From Marinomonas alcarazii (GTDB taxonomy: Bacteria > Pseudomonadota > Gammaproteobacteria > Pseudomonadales > Marinomonadaceae), in assembly GCF_003208215.1 (NCBI RefSeq), contig NZ_QKLW01000002.1, positions 394,576 to 458,575 on the forward strand: a stretch of 64,000 nucleotides of DNA. The letters run 5' to 3'. Positions 1 through 8,841 of this stretch are shown piece after piece. A program made the position numbers and the translations under genes. How positions within the stretch are numbered: position 1 is the first letter of the stretch; each line of letters opens with the position of its first letter. The notes under the pieces are model-generated. The model made no database searches and was not told where the DNA came from. It was given only the letters and a program-made list of their open reading frames with translations.

Positions 1-113
1 CATGGTGGATATGTGTCATCCCAAGCATCACGCTCATTATTTTGATATTAGCCATGAACTTGCTAGGAGATTGGTTGCGCGATCATTTAAACCCAAGGGC
101 GTACAAAGATTAA
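1..113 (+). CDS. C-terminal end of a DppC/OppC-type peptide ABC transporter permease (partial)
   Basis: The frame is open from the window edge to the TAA at 111-113. It encodes a hydrophobic segment followed by NLLGDWLRDHLNP, which matches the usual C-terminus of DppC/OppC permeases: the last membrane helix and then the GDWLRD..P tail. The next gene, a DppD-type ATPase, starts 1 nt after this stop, so the genes are translationally coupled in one peptide/nickel uptake operon. Only the last 37 or so residues are visible, so the substrate cannot be judged. Confidence 0.85.
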   Translation, partial: WWICVIPSITLIILILAMNLLGDWLRDHLNPRAYKD

Positions 114-114
114 T

Positions 115-1113
115 ATGAATTTACTCAGCGTTAGCCATTTAAACGTCAATTTTCATATGAAAAAGCGCGAACTCGCTGCCCTTATTGACGTCAGCTTCAC
201 ACTTAATAGAGGTGAAAGAATCGCCATCGTCGGGGAATCAGGCGCGGGCAAGTCGATCCTAGGATTCTCTATCGTTAATTTGATTAGCAAGCCTGGATAT
301 ATAGAGTCGGGCTCGATCAAACTAGAAAACAAAGAACTAACGACAATGAATTTGCGTCAGTTACAAGAAATTCGCGGCAAGCGCATCGCAATGATCTTTC
401 AAGATCCTATGATGACGTTAAATCCAGTGCTCACTATTGGCAACCAATTAGTTGAAACCATTCGCAGCCACACTAACATTTCTTATAAAGACGCCCGTAA
501 TATTGCCATCGAAAAACTTCATAATGTGCAAATTTCATCCCCTGAAAAACGCTTTGATCAATACCCTCATGAATTATCAGGTGGCATGAGACAAAGGGTT
601 ATCATTGCGGCTGTTTTATTACTGAACCCAGATATCATCATTGCTGACGAACCAACCACGGCTTTGGATGTCACCATTCAAGCCGAAATCTTGCAGTTAC
701 TTTTGAGCATTTGCCGAGACAATGGTGTCGCGCTCATTTTGATTAGCCATGACCTTGGTGTGGTTTCAAAAGTGGCTGAGCGTACCTTAGTTATGTACGC
801 TGGCCACATTGTGGAAGAAGGGCCTACTCTGGAAATAATTAATGACCCACAACACCCTTATACCCAAGGCTTGTTGAATGCACTTCCTCAGATGACCATT
901 CCTGGCCAACGACTGAATCAAATACAAGGCAGCATGCCATCGCTGGCAGAACGCCCTACGGGCTGTGCATTTCATCCTCGCTGCCCTTACGCTACTCAAA
1001 AATGCAAACAAGAGCAGCCACAGTTCATTTACAGCGGTGTGTCCAGCGTGGCGTGTTTTATGATAGAAGACATGCTAAATGAATTCGCTGATACAGATAA
1101 GGAGGTCTTGTAA
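115..1113 (+). CDS. dppD: Peptide ABC transporter ATP-binding protein, DppD/OppD type
   Basis: This is one of the two cytoplasmic ATPases that power peptide uptake through the inner-membrane permease pair. At 332 aa it has the usual family length. The Walker A motif is GESGAGKS at residues 40-47. The signature LSGGMRQR is near 154, Walker B with ADEPTTALD is near 180, and the switch histidine follows in ISHDLG. The C-terminal oligopeptide/dipeptide extension with CAFHPRCPY (near 284) is typical of DppD/OppD and often carries an Fe-S cluster. It begins 1 nt after the permease stop and its stop overlaps the next gene's start (TAATG), so it lies mid-operon. The exact substrate (dipeptide, oligopeptide, nickel or another) cannot be read from the sequence. 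Confidence 0.93.
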   Translation: MNLLSVSHLNVNFHMKKRELAALIDVSFTLNRGERIAIVGESGAGKSILGFSIVNLISKPGYIESGSIKLENKELTTMNLRQLQEIRGKRIAMIFQDPMMTLNPVLTIGNQLVETIRSHTNISYKDARNIAIEKLHNVQISSPEKRFDQYPHELSGGMRQRVIIAAVLLLNPDIIIADEPTTALDVTIQAEILQLLLSICRDNGVALILISHDLGVVSKVAERTLVMYAGHIVEEGPTLEIINDPQHPYTQGLLNALPQMTIPGQRLNQIQGSMPSLAERPTGCAFHPRCPYATQKCKQEQPQFIYSGVSSVACFMIEDMLNEFADTDKEVL

Positions 1114-2123
1114 TGGCAACGCCTCTTATTCAAATCAGCGGCCTAGAAAAAGCCTTTTCAACCAATGAAAGCTGGCTCGGACAGTGGCGCCTTCGCCAAG
1201 GAAAACTAGCCAGACACAAAGACAGTGTTCACGCACTCAACGGAGTTAACCTAACCATAAATCAAGGCGAAACCTTATGCGTGGTTGGTGAAACAGGCTG
1301 TGGTAAATCAACACTGGCACGCGTCATTATGGGACTGACGCCGCCTAGTGCCGGTGAGATTCATTATCTAGATCAGCGCATCGATCAACTAAACAACCGT
1401 CAACGCATGTTTTTTAGACGCCGTATGCAAATGGTGTTTCAAAACCCGTATGCATCACTTAACCCTAGAATGACGGTGTATCAGACACTCAGCGAGCCAA
1501 TTTCATTTCATAATCCGCAATTGTCGCAATCGAGTGTGGATGAAAAAATCGATGAGCTTTTAGAGTCCGTAGGTATTTCGGCTTCCAGTTCCGATCGCTA
1601 TCCTCATGAGTTTTCTGGCGGACAACGTCAGCGAATCAGTCTGGCTCGCGCTCTATCAGTTGAGCCCGACTTTATTGTCGCGGATGAGCCACTTTCAGCA
1701 CTGGATGTTTCCGTGCAAGCCCAGGTTCTCAATCTGATGATGGATAAACAAGAAGAGCGCAACCTCAGCTATCTGTTTATCACTCATGATTTAGCGGTTG
1801 TTGAGCATTTTGCAACTCGCGTCGCTGTTATGTACCTAGGCAGAATTTGTGAGCTATCTCCAACGAGCACTCTATTTAGCTCACCAAAGCACCCTTATAC
1901 ACAAGCGTTACTATCTGCCATACCTCGACTAGACAGTAACACAGCCCAACCTATTAGACTCATTGGTGAAGTACCAACACCAACAGAGAAGCCTATAGGG
2001 TGTGTTTTTCAGGCACGCTGTCCATATGCAAATCAACGTTGCTATGAGTCTTCTCCTAGCATGACATTGCAAAGCGATGGCAGCAGCGTTGCTTGCCACG
2101 CCATTGAGGAGGGTCGACTATGA
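1113..2123 (+). CDS. dppF: Peptide ABC transporter ATP-binding protein, DppF/OppF type
   Basis: This is the second ATPase of the peptide importer and should form a heterodimer with the DppD-type protein just upstream. It has 336 aa. Walker A is GETGCGKST near residue 60, the signature FSGGQRQR near 168, and Walker B carries ADEPLSALD. The C-terminal CVFQARCPY segment marks the oligopeptide_HPY domain. The start codon overlaps the upstream stop by one base, so expression should be coupled. The transporter appears to end here, because a LysR gene follows after about 50 nt. The family is clear and the ligand is unknown. Confidence 0.93.
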   Translation: MATPLIQISGLEKAFSTNESWLGQWRLRQGKLARHKDSVHALNGVNLTINQGETLCVVGETGCGKSTLARVIMGLTPPSAGEIHYLDQRIDQLNNRQRMFFRRRMQMVFQNPYASLNPRMTVYQTLSEPISFHNPQLSQSSVDEKIDELLESVGISASSSDRYPHEFSGGQRQRISLARALSVEPDFIVADEPLSALDVSVQAQVLNLMMDKQEERNLSYLFITHDLAVVEHFATRVAVMYLGRICELSPTSTLFSSPKHPYTQALLSAIPRLDSNTAQPIRLIGEVPTPTEKPIGCVFQARCPYANQRCYESSPSMTLQSDGSSVACHAIEEGRL

Positions 2124-2172
2124 CACTCCTAATTGCACTGCATTTTATGTCTTCTGATCGTCGGGAGGCCCC

Positions 2173-3108
2173 ATGGAAATAAGATGGCTTGAAGACTTTA
2201 TCGCTCTTGCGAAAACACGTCATTTTTCGCGTGCAGCAGATGAACAAAACGTCACCCAACCTACGTTCAGTCGACGCATAAAATTACTTGAAGAAGAGAT
2301 GCGCGTAACGCTGATCGACCGTAACACGTTGCCGTTGTCATTAACCCCTGCTGGGGAAGTATTTCTGCAGAGTGCAGAACTCATAACAAGACAATTAAGA
2401 GACACAAAAGAGCGTTGCCAAGAAATTCGTAAGCAAGAAGAGTCACAGATACGCTTTGTAACGACGCAAACCCTGTTCCTTAGCTTTTATAAAGAAGCAA
2501 TAGAACCTTTTTGCGAGCAAATCGATATGGAGCTCGACATCAATATGAAATCCAGCTCTTGGCTTGGCATCGATTTTGTCAACTCTTTGATGGATCAGCA
2601 ATGCGATATCATGTTGTGTTACTGGCACCCTGCTATTAACTTTATTAGAGCCCTTGATGATGAGCAATATGAGCATATTGTTATCGCTCAAGAAACGCTC
2701 ATTCCATGCAGTGCGACCGATACCAACGGCGAACCCAAGTTCACTCTACCAGGAGCAAAACGCAAACCTTTGCCCTACATTGGCTATTATGAAAACTCAT
2801 TCTTGCAGCCAGTGATTCATCATCACTTACAACGCCAGCGAGAAATCCCGCAGCTACAAACACTGTCGGAAAATTATCACTCCGTCAGCATTAAAGCCAT
2901 GGTTAAAGAAGGTTACGGTGTTGGCTGGATCCCCAGACGCCTCATGCTAGATACATTGAATTATGGCAAGGTGGCTTTGGCAGGGGAAGAGAATTGGAAT
3001 ATCCCTCTAGAAATACGCATGTATCGATCTAGGTTCAATCAAAACCCCAACCTAAATCAATTTTGGGAAGCCATAAAGAATAAAATCGCCCGTAACGGAT
3101 CACTCTAG
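2173..3108 (+). CDS. LysR-family transcriptional regulator
   Basis: The 311-aa protein has an N-terminal winged helix-turn-helix typical of LysR regulators (LEDFIALAKTRHFSRAA at the start, then TQPTFSRRIKLLEEE). A periplasmic-binding-like effector domain follows from about residue 90. A GGGAGG-like ribosome site lies a few bases before the ATG. It follows the peptide transporter on the same strand after a 49-nt gap, so it may be co-transcribed and may regulate that transporter, or it may act elsewhere. LysR genes are more often divergent from their targets, which makes the link uncertain. An 8-bp inverted repeat covers its stop codon. Confidence 0.88.
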   Translation: MEIRWLEDFIALAKTRHFSRAADEQNVTQPTFSRRIKLLEEEMRVTLIDRNTLPLSLTPAGEVFLQSAELITRQLRDTKERCQEIRKQEESQIRFVTTQTLFLSFYKEAIEPFCEQIDMELDINMKSSSWLGIDFVNSLMDQQCDIMLCYWHPAINFIRALDDEQYEHIVIAQETLIPCSATDTNGEPKFTLPGAKRKPLPYIGYYENSFLQPVIHHHLQRQREIPQLQTLSENYHSVSIKAMVKEGYGVGWIPRRLMLDTLNYGKVALAGEENWNIPLEIRMYRSRFNQNPNLNQFWEAIKNKIARNGSL

Positions 3109-3117
3109 ACCGTTACG
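3091..3117 (+). terminator. Hairpin at the lysR stop, possible terminator
   Basis: The arms CGTAACGG (3091-3098) and CCGTTACG (3110-3117) pair perfectly around an 11-nt loop that contains the stop codon. No clear U-run follows, so it is a weak intrinsic terminator or a convergent-gene barrier facing the GGDEF/EAL gene. Confidence 0.4.
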
Positions 3118-3155
3118 TCACGGTTTGTTATAGATAAATGGGCTGACTAGCAGCC

Positions 3156-4661
3156 CTATTCATTCAATGCGAGCACAATAGGATCACTCCCCATGTTTTG
3201 GGGACCTAAGGCTTTACTGAACAAATAGCCTTGCCCAATGTCGCAACCATACTCTCGCAGCAACGCCAATTGCTCAACGTTAGTAATCCCCTCAGCAATA
3301 ACTTTCAAACCTAAACTATGGCTTAAGCGGATAATCCCGTTTGTTAACGCGGCATTGCTTTCGTCATTCATGATGTCACGAATAAATACCTGATCTATTT
3401 TGACGGAATCAAATGGAAGGTTTTTCAAATAGCTTAAACTAGAATAACCCGTACCAAAATCATCTAACGCTAAGGTTATGCCAAGACGACTAACTTGTCG
3501 TAGCAGTTCCGCACAACCTTCTGGGTCTTCAATTAAAATCGACTCTGTCACTTCAATCTCAAGCAGCGCAGGGTCGACTTTATACCGATCTAACAAGGCT
3601 AATAATTTAGGCAAAAAATCGACTCGTTTTAACTGTGCAGCCGAGCAGTTAATCGCAATGGGTGGGACATTAATTCCTTGCTTTTGCCACTCAAGAATGT
3701 GACGAAACGCTTGTTCAAATACCCAATCTCCCAAAGGTAAAATGATGCCACTTTGTTCCGCAATAGGAATAAATTCGGCAGGAGAAACCACCCCAAGTTC
3801 TTCATCCTTCCAGCGCAACAAAGCCTCCATACCAACGCAAGACTCAGTAACCAAATCCACTTTAGGCTGAAAATGAAGCTCTAGACTTTCTTGCTGTAAG
3901 CCTTGGCGTAATCGTGTTTCTATTCGCACATTACGTGCAAATCTCCGCCCCATTTCAGAGTCATAAAAGTGATGTGTCGCTCTGCCGGAATTCTTCGCTC
4001 GATACACAGCCATATCGGCATTTTTTATCAATGTAACGGCATCTAAACCAAACTCAGGATAAAGAGCCATACCAATAGAACAGCCTATGTCGAGCGTTAA
4101 CCCTTCGACAAAGTAGCTTTGACTTATCTTGTGAATAATATCTTTAGATAACCCATTAAGTTGGGAGACGTCTTGATCATCGTTTTGTACCAACAAGACC
4201 AAAAAAGTATCTCCCCCCAAATAACCAACCACTGTATTTTCAGGTAAAATAGACGTTAACCGCTCTGACACCTTAACCAACAACTTATCACCTAGTTCGT
4301 GACCAAACGCATCATTGATTGTCTTAAAGTGGTCTAAATCCAAAATCATCACGGCCAACTTTTTATCTTCTTGCTGACAAAAAGCGATTAGTTCAGTGAG
4401 CTTTTGTTGCACCTGATAACGGCTTAGCAAGCCCGTTAACTCGTCTATTTCAATCCGCTTCTTGGCATAATCCAAAGCAGCGTAATAAGTAGATAATAGT
4501 TTCTTAGTGTACAAAGATGAGCCGAGAGCCAACAAGCCAAAGACCCATAAAGGACTCACTTCCCAAGGCGCAACACTTACGAGCATGCCGGATATGAAAA
4601 CACTAATAAAAACAATGTAATGCAGATTTTTATTTTTCACTTTTTCCCTTGAATCAGCCAT
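3156..4661 (-). CDS. Membrane GGDEF-EAL protein, probable c-di-GMP phosphodiesterase
   Basis: The 501-aa protein has two predicted membrane helices (about residues 13-33 and 36-52), a GGDEF domain (about 70-225) and an EAL domain (about 245-490). The cyclase signature reads GGDTF near residue 149. The metal-binding glutamate is replaced by threonine, so the cyclase half is probably inactive or regulatory. The EAL half keeps the expected catalytic residues: the glutamate in MEALLRW, the asparagine in AINCSA, the glutamate in EIEVTES, the paired aspartates in DDFGTGYSS, the lysine in SVKID, the glutamate in IAEG and the glutamine in GQGYLFS. The most likely activity is hydrolysis of c-di-GMP at the inner membrane, with the GGDEF part possibly sensing GTP. 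It is convergent with the lysR gene. Confidence 0.92.
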   Translation of the reverse strand: MADSREKVKNKNLHYIVFISVFISGMLVSVAPWEVSPLWVFGLLALGSSLYTKKLLSTYYAALDYAKKRIEIDELTGLLSRYQVQQKLTELIAFCQQEDKKLAVMILDLDHFKTINDAFGHELGDKLLVKVSERLTSILPENTVVGYLGGDTFLVLLVQNDDQDVSQLNGLSKDIIHKISQSYFVEGLTLDIGCSIGMALYPEFGLDAVTLIKNADMAVYRAKNSGRATHHFYDSEMGRRFARNVRIETRLRQGLQQESLELHFQPKVDLVTESCVGMEALLRWKDEELGVVSPAEFIPIAEQSGIILPLGDWVFEQAFRHILEWQKQGINVPPIAINCSAAQLKRVDFLPKLLALLDRYKVDPALLEIEVTESILIEDPEGCAELLRQVSRLGITLALDDFGTGYSSLSYLKNLPFDSVKIDQVFIRDIMNDESNAALTNGIIRLSHSLGLKVIAEGITNVEQLALLREYGCDIGQGYLFSKALGPQNMGSDPIVLALNE

Positions 4662-4835
4662 TATTGACTCGCTAGTAGCCCGTAAATGAAATGCCCTTTA
4701 ATATCATATCAACTTTGTGACGGTTAACTTTACCTATAAATAATAGCACCAACACCTAATAATTAGCGAAGCAAAGTATTTAGCCGTATTTTCTGATATT
4801 ATTTGCTTATTATTTTTCTAATATACAGGCCTTTT

Positions 4836-6218
4836 GTGACCCAATTTCAACACACTCTTACCAAGACACTTCCCACTAAGCTTAACAGCCTACTTTCGGA
4901 TATGGGGTTCACGACCTTTACTCCTATTCAAGAGCAGAGTTTACCTCCCATTATTGAAGGGAAAGACATTCTCGCTCAGGCACAAACTGGCAGCGGTAAA
5001 ACCCTGGCATTTGCCATTGGCCTGTTACTAAAAATCAACCCTCGCTTTTTTGGTGTACAAGCACTAGTCATGTGCCCAACTCGCGAGCTGGCTGATCAAG
5101 TGTCAAAAGAAATCCGAAAAGTGGCACGCTACCAAGACAACATAAAAGTATTAAGCCTATGCGGCGGCATGCCTTTTGGACCACAAATCGGCTCATTGGA
5201 GCATGGCGCTCATATCGTTGTTGGTACGCCTGGTCGCTTGATGGAGCACCTTCGCAAAGGCACACTTAAGTTAAATGCGCTTAACACATTGGTTTTAGAT
5301 GAAGCCGACCGCATGCTAGACATGGGATTCGTTGACAGCATTCGTGAAGTGGTTGAGTTAACTCCAAGCAATCGCCAAACCCTTTTATTCTCTGCAACAT
5401 ACGGCGATGGTATTGAAGCGATTAGTGGCGAATTTCAAAAGTCCCCAATTGAGATCAAAGTTGAAGCGCAAGAAGACCTAAAACCGAATATCGAACAATT
5501 TTTTGTCCGCAGCGAAAACGCGGATAAGTGCACCACCTTGTTGGCGGCCTTGCAGCATTTCGAACCGCGCCAAGCAATCGTATTTTGTAATACCAAAGCG
5601 GAATCACAAGTGGTCGCGGATTGGTTAGCAGATCATAAAGTAGCCGCTCAAGCTATTCACGGAGACCTTGAGCAAAGACAGCGCGATCAAGTACTCGTTC
5701 GCTTCAGCAACCAAAGTAGCTGCGTATTAGTAGCTACTGATGTAGCAGCTCGCGGTATTGATGTGAAAGAAATCGATCTTGTGGTGAACTATGACACCAC
5801 CCGAGACACAGACGTACATACTCATAGAATTGGTCGAACAGGTCGTGCAGGGGCTGCCGGTATTGCGGTTAACCTAGTCACCTCTAAAGACGATTACAAA
5901 GTACGCGACATTGAAACTCGCTTTAACACCACAGCGAACTTCATCGAGCTTGACGCTATCGATCCGCACTATCGACTGATTCCACAAAAAACCACCATCT
6001 CTTTTGATGCTGGTCGTAAAAACAAACTTCGCCCAGGCGACATCCTTGGCGCGTTAACCGCTGGAATTGGCTTAGATAAATCTCAAGTAGGAAAAATTGA
6101 TATTTTTGATTTTCACGCTTATGTATCGGTAGACAATGATGTCGCAAAAACCGTTGTAAAAGAATTCGAGAACAAAAAAATCAAAGGTAAAAACATTCGA
6201 GCGCGCATCCTGCGATGA
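4836..6218 (+). CDS. dbpA: ATP-dependent RNA helicase DbpA (DEAD box)
   Basis: This is a DEAD-box helicase with the DbpA C-terminal RNA-binding domain, which targets 23S rRNA hairpin 92 during 50S assembly. It has a Q-motif (FTPIQEQ), motif I AQTGSGKT, motif II DEAD, motif III SAT and motif VI HRIGRTGRAG. The last 70 residues (GRKNKLRPGDILGAL through KIKGKNIRARIL) match the DbpA domain. The start is uncertain. The longest frame begins with ATG at 4803, but GTG at 4836 gives a protein beginning VTQFQHTL, close to the usual family length, and removes an odd hydrophobic lead. A VanZ-like gene overlaps its stop by 4 bp. Confidence 0.93.
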   Translation: MTQFQHTLTKTLPTKLNSLLSDMGFTTFTPIQEQSLPPIIEGKDILAQAQTGSGKTLAFAIGLLLKINPRFFGVQALVMCPTRELADQVSKEIRKVARYQDNIKVLSLCGGMPFGPQIGSLEHGAHIVVGTPGRLMEHLRKGTLKLNALNTLVLDEADRMLDMGFVDSIREVVELTPSNRQTLLFSATYGDGIEAISGEFQKSPIEIKVEAQEDLKPNIEQFFVRSENADKCTTLLAALQHFEPRQAIVFCNTKAESQVVADWLADHKVAAQAIHGDLEQRQRDQVLVRFSNQSSCVLVATDVAARGIDVKEIDLVVNYDTTRDTDVHTHRIGRTGRAGAAGIAVNLVTSKDDYKVRDIETRFNTTANFIELDAIDPHYRLIPQKTTISFDAGRKNKLRPGDILGALTAGIGLDKSQVGKIDIFDFHAYVSVDNDVAKTVVKEFENKKIKGKNIRARILR

Positions 6219-6577
6219 TCCAAAAGCTCACCTCACCGACAGCGCAAGCTGTCGATTTTGTTATTGGCGCACTGATTATTGGCTTTGCCACCCTAACACC
6301 TATCGATCAGCTCCCTACCGCCCCCGGCACAGACAAACTCCACCATATAATCGGCTTTGGAGGCTGGGCACTGCTCTGTGCGTTTGGCCCCATTAAGCGT
6401 TTTCTTTTATTGTCTGTCGTTATCCTATGTTCAGGTGGTGCGATTGAACTGATTCAACCCTATGTGAATCGTTACGCTGAATGGATGGATTTCTATGCCA
6501 ATACACTTGGCGTTACTCTTACAGTACTAGGTCGATTACTCATTAATCGGTTGCTTAAATCAAACACTAAGGTTTGA
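6215..6577 (+). CDS. VanZ-like small membrane protein
   Basis: The 120-aa protein has three to four hydrophobic segments. It shows the VanZ-family pattern TDKLHHIIGFGGWALL near the first third and an acidic/polar pattern IELIQPYVNRYAEWMDFYAN before the last helix. The family is named for a teicoplanin-resistance protein, but most bacterial members have no known role. Its ATG overlaps the dbpA stop (ATGA), so it is translated from the dbpA message, although no functional tie to the helicase is known. No RBS of its own is obvious. Confidence 0.75.
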   Translation: MIQKLTSPTAQAVDFVIGALIIGFATLTPIDQLPTAPGTDKLHHIIGFGGWALLCAFGPIKRFLLLSVVILCSGGAIELIQPYVNRYAEWMDFYANTLGVTLTVLGRLLINRLLKSNTKV

Positions 6578-6664
6578 TGAAAGTACAAAAGAGACCTGCT
6601 AAAGTATAACCATTCGGTCAACCTTTATAATTTAAATCATTTAGTAAACACTTAAGAGAGATAT

Positions 6665-7966
6665 ATGAGCCATTTGAAAGCGTGGCGCTCCGCCATTGTT
6701 CACTGCATCGCTGACCCTAAAGACGTGGGTGTCGATGCCGCTTACGAATACTTTGAAGATGGCTTATTAGTCATTCAAGACGATAAAATTCATGCGCTAG
6801 GGAACGCGGCAGATTTACTTGCCACACTTCCAGAAAACACCATCATTGAACACCATCCAGATGCCATCATCACACCAGGCTTTATTGATACTCACATTCA
6901 TTATCCACAAACGGATATGATCGGCTCTTACGGCGAACAATTACTGACTTGGCTAAACACCTATACGTTCCCAGAAGAAAGCAAATTTGGCGACAAAGCC
7001 CATGCACGAAATGTCGCAGACCGCTTCCTAAAAGAATTGCTCCGCAACGGCACCACCACTGCATTGGTCTTTGGTACTGTCCATAAAACATCAGTAGACG
7101 CCTTCTTTGAAGCCTGTGAGCCACAAAACTTGCGCATGATCTGCGGCAAGGTAATGATGGATCGCAATGCACCGGATTACTTGACCGACACGCCCGAAAG
7201 CAGCTACCAAGAAAGCAAAGAATTAATTGAAAAATGGCATAACAAAGGCCGCTTGCATTACGCCATCACACCTCGTTTCGCTCCAACAAGTTCAGATGAA
7301 CAATTGCAATTAGCTGGCAAGCTATTAAATGAATATGACGATGTTTATTTACACACCCATTTATCCGAAAACGTGGACGAATGTGCTTGGGTAAAAGACT
7401 TGTTCCCGAACAGTAAAAACTATTTAGACGTGTATGACCAACATCAGCTATTAAGCGAACGTTCGGTATTTGCCCATGGTATTCACCTATGTGACAGCGA
7501 ATACCATCGCCTGCATGAAACCGGCTCGGCGATCTCTTTCTGCCCAACCTCAAACCTATTTATTGGTAGCGGCTTATTCAAACTTAATAAAGCAGAAGAA
7601 CACAAGGTGAATGTTGCTATGGGAACTGACGTGGGTGGTGGTACTAGCTTCTCCATGCTGCAAACCATGAACGAAGCCTACAAGGTTATTCAATTGCAAA
7701 ACGAAAACCTTAGTCCGATTAAATCTCTGTATTTATCTACTTTAGGTGGTGCCAAAGCATTACGCCTTGAAGATAAAATCGGTAATTTGGCTGTTGGTAG
7801 CGAGGCGGATTTCGTCATCCTAGACAAGAAAGGCACGCCTTTATTGGAATCCCGTCTTGCCCTATCAAAAGGCATCGAAGAAAGTTTGTTCGTCTTCATG
7901 ACGATTGGTGATGATAGAGCGATCCAAGCAACCTATTCCGCGGGTAAATGCGTTCATCAACGCTAG
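6665..7966 (+). CDS. guaD: Guanine deaminase
   Basis: A cytoplasmic zinc amidohydrolase that converts guanine to xanthine and ammonia in purine salvage or catabolism. At 433 aa it has the usual length. Metal-binding and catalytic motifs are in the expected order: PGFIDTHIHYPQ near residue 72, HTHLSEN near 230, FAHGIHL near 270 and GTDVGGGTS near 320. The PQTDM stretch after the first motif is characteristic of guanine deaminases within the family. A GAGAG ribosome site precedes the ATG, and a strong terminator follows at 7998-8023. No other purine genes adjoin it, so it is probably a single-gene unit. Confidence 0.95.
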   Translation: MSHLKAWRSAIVHCIADPKDVGVDAAYEYFEDGLLVIQDDKIHALGNAADLLATLPENTIIEHHPDAIITPGFIDTHIHYPQTDMIGSYGEQLLTWLNTYTFPEESKFGDKAHARNVADRFLKELLRNGTTTALVFGTVHKTSVDAFFEACEPQNLRMICGKVMMDRNAPDYLTDTPESSYQESKELIEKWHNKGRLHYAITPRFAPTSSDEQLQLAGKLLNEYDDVYLHTHLSENVDECAWVKDLFPNSKNYLDVYDQHQLLSERSVFAHGIHLCDSEYHRLHETGSAISFCPTSNLFIGSGLFKLNKAEEHKVNVAMGTDVGGGTSFSMLQTMNEAYKVIQLQNENLSPIKSLYLSTLGGAKALRLEDKIGNLAVGSEADFVILDKKGTPLLESRLALSKGIEESLFVFMTIGDDRAIQATYSAGKCVHQR

Positions 7967-7997
7967 CTAAACCGCATCTATTCGACCAAAATACACA

Positions 7998-8023
7998 GCG
8001 GCTCACATTAGAGCCGCTTTTTT
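7998..8023 (+). terminator. Intrinsic terminator after guaD
   Basis: GCGGCTC and GAGCCGC form a perfect 7-bp GC-rich stem around ACATTA and are followed by six T's. This is a textbook rho-independent terminator 31 nt after the guaD stop. Confidence 0.92.
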
Positions 8024-8062
8024 ATATAATTTTGCACCATTCTTTTTACAGGATCTACGATT

Positions 8063-8218
8063 ATGCAAACTCAAGCGACCATCGCACTGGGTGCTTTTGC
8101 CATTATTTTCTTTTCTGCAGCACTGGTCATGGGGTTATTTGCACTTAAAAAATACCAAGCTCACAAGAAGCATTTGGAACAAAGCAAAAAGCCAACAAAA
8201 GACAAAAAACCTCGTTAG
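8063..8218 (+). CDS. Small single-pass membrane protein (51 aa), unknown function
   Basis: ATG at 8063 opens a 51-codon frame ending at TAG 8216-8218, with an AGGA ribosome site about 9 nt upstream. The product has one clear membrane helix (about residues 6-28, rich in A, I, F, L) followed by a strongly basic tail ending in KKPTKDKKPR. It resembles many small bacterial inner-membrane proteins of N-out, C-in topology. It sits between the guaD terminator and a convergent gene, and its last 4 bp overlap that gene's stop codon. I do not recognise a family. The intact frame, RBS and membrane-protein logic support a real gene. Confidence 0.6.
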   Translation: MQTQATIALGAFAIIFFSAALVMGLFALKKYQAHKKHLEQSKKPTKDKKPR

Positions 8219-8718
8219 GGGTACAGTCTAACGATGCCCGTCTTGCCTTCCATATCACCTAAGATCCATACTTTTTCAAAGGCGTGGGGTTCAGGTATCG
8301 TAATCAGATGCTCAAGGGCTTTAATATCCGCTTGCTTCCAAGCTGGGTGAGTATTGCGAATCACCAACCAAACGCGTTTTGAGTCGTACTTTTTATTCGA
8401 CTTGCTTTCTAAAATCTTATTAAGCGAACGCAACAAACGTTCATCTGCTGGCTCATTTTCCAGGACCTGCAAAGTTGCACGAGTTTTATCGGTTAAATCC
8501 CGCCCCAGAATCGCCATAGCCTCCTCTTCAGAACCATAAAGATGGGCAATTTCTAAATCCAATCGCTCGCCCTCCAGCATACAAGAGACATCAGGACGGA
8601 TCGGATCATTGTGCCAAATATGGCGAATAGGCTTACCCGTATTACGCTCATAACAACGCATGAAAAGCTTAGCAGCCTGATGTTCAAGCTCTATTTTTTC
8701 TTTCTCACTGTTATGCAT
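8215..8718 (-). CDS. Conserved-looking hypothetical protein with a possible PD-(D/E)XK-like motif
   Basis: The longest frame starts with TTG at 8733, but ATG at 8718 has a TAGGA ribosome site 6 nt upstream, so about 167 aa is more likely. The protein is soluble and mixed alpha/beta. The segment RPDVSCMLEGERLDLEIAHL has an aspartate followed by E-x-A in a strand, reminiscent of the PD-(D/E)XK nuclease core, but this is pattern resemblance only. The C-terminal half contains VWLVIRNTHP and VWILGD strands that would fit such a fold. It is convergent with, and overlaps by 4 bp, a small membrane protein gene. Function unknown. Confidence 0.7.
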   Translation of the reverse strand: MHNSEKEKIELEHQAAKLFMRCYERNTGKPIRHIWHNDPIRPDVSCMLEGERLDLEIAHLYGSEEEAMAILGRDLTDKTRATLQVLENEPADERLLRSLNKILESKSNKKYDSKRVWLVIRNTHPAWKQADIKALEHLITIPEPHAFEKVWILGDMEGKTGIVRLYP

Positions 8719-8841
8719 AGACATTCCTATCAACCAGCAACTATTAAAGTGATGATAACATCAACTTATTACAAGCATTCTAAGTCACTTCATATGCCTA
8801 ATATACGATATCGCTTCTATAACGATAATATAAGTGACTCG

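Noticed and set aside
2120..2182. 20-codon frame overlapping the dppF stop (ATGA)
   Set aside because: It is very short, runs into the lysR start, lacks conserved-looking content and shows no family pattern.
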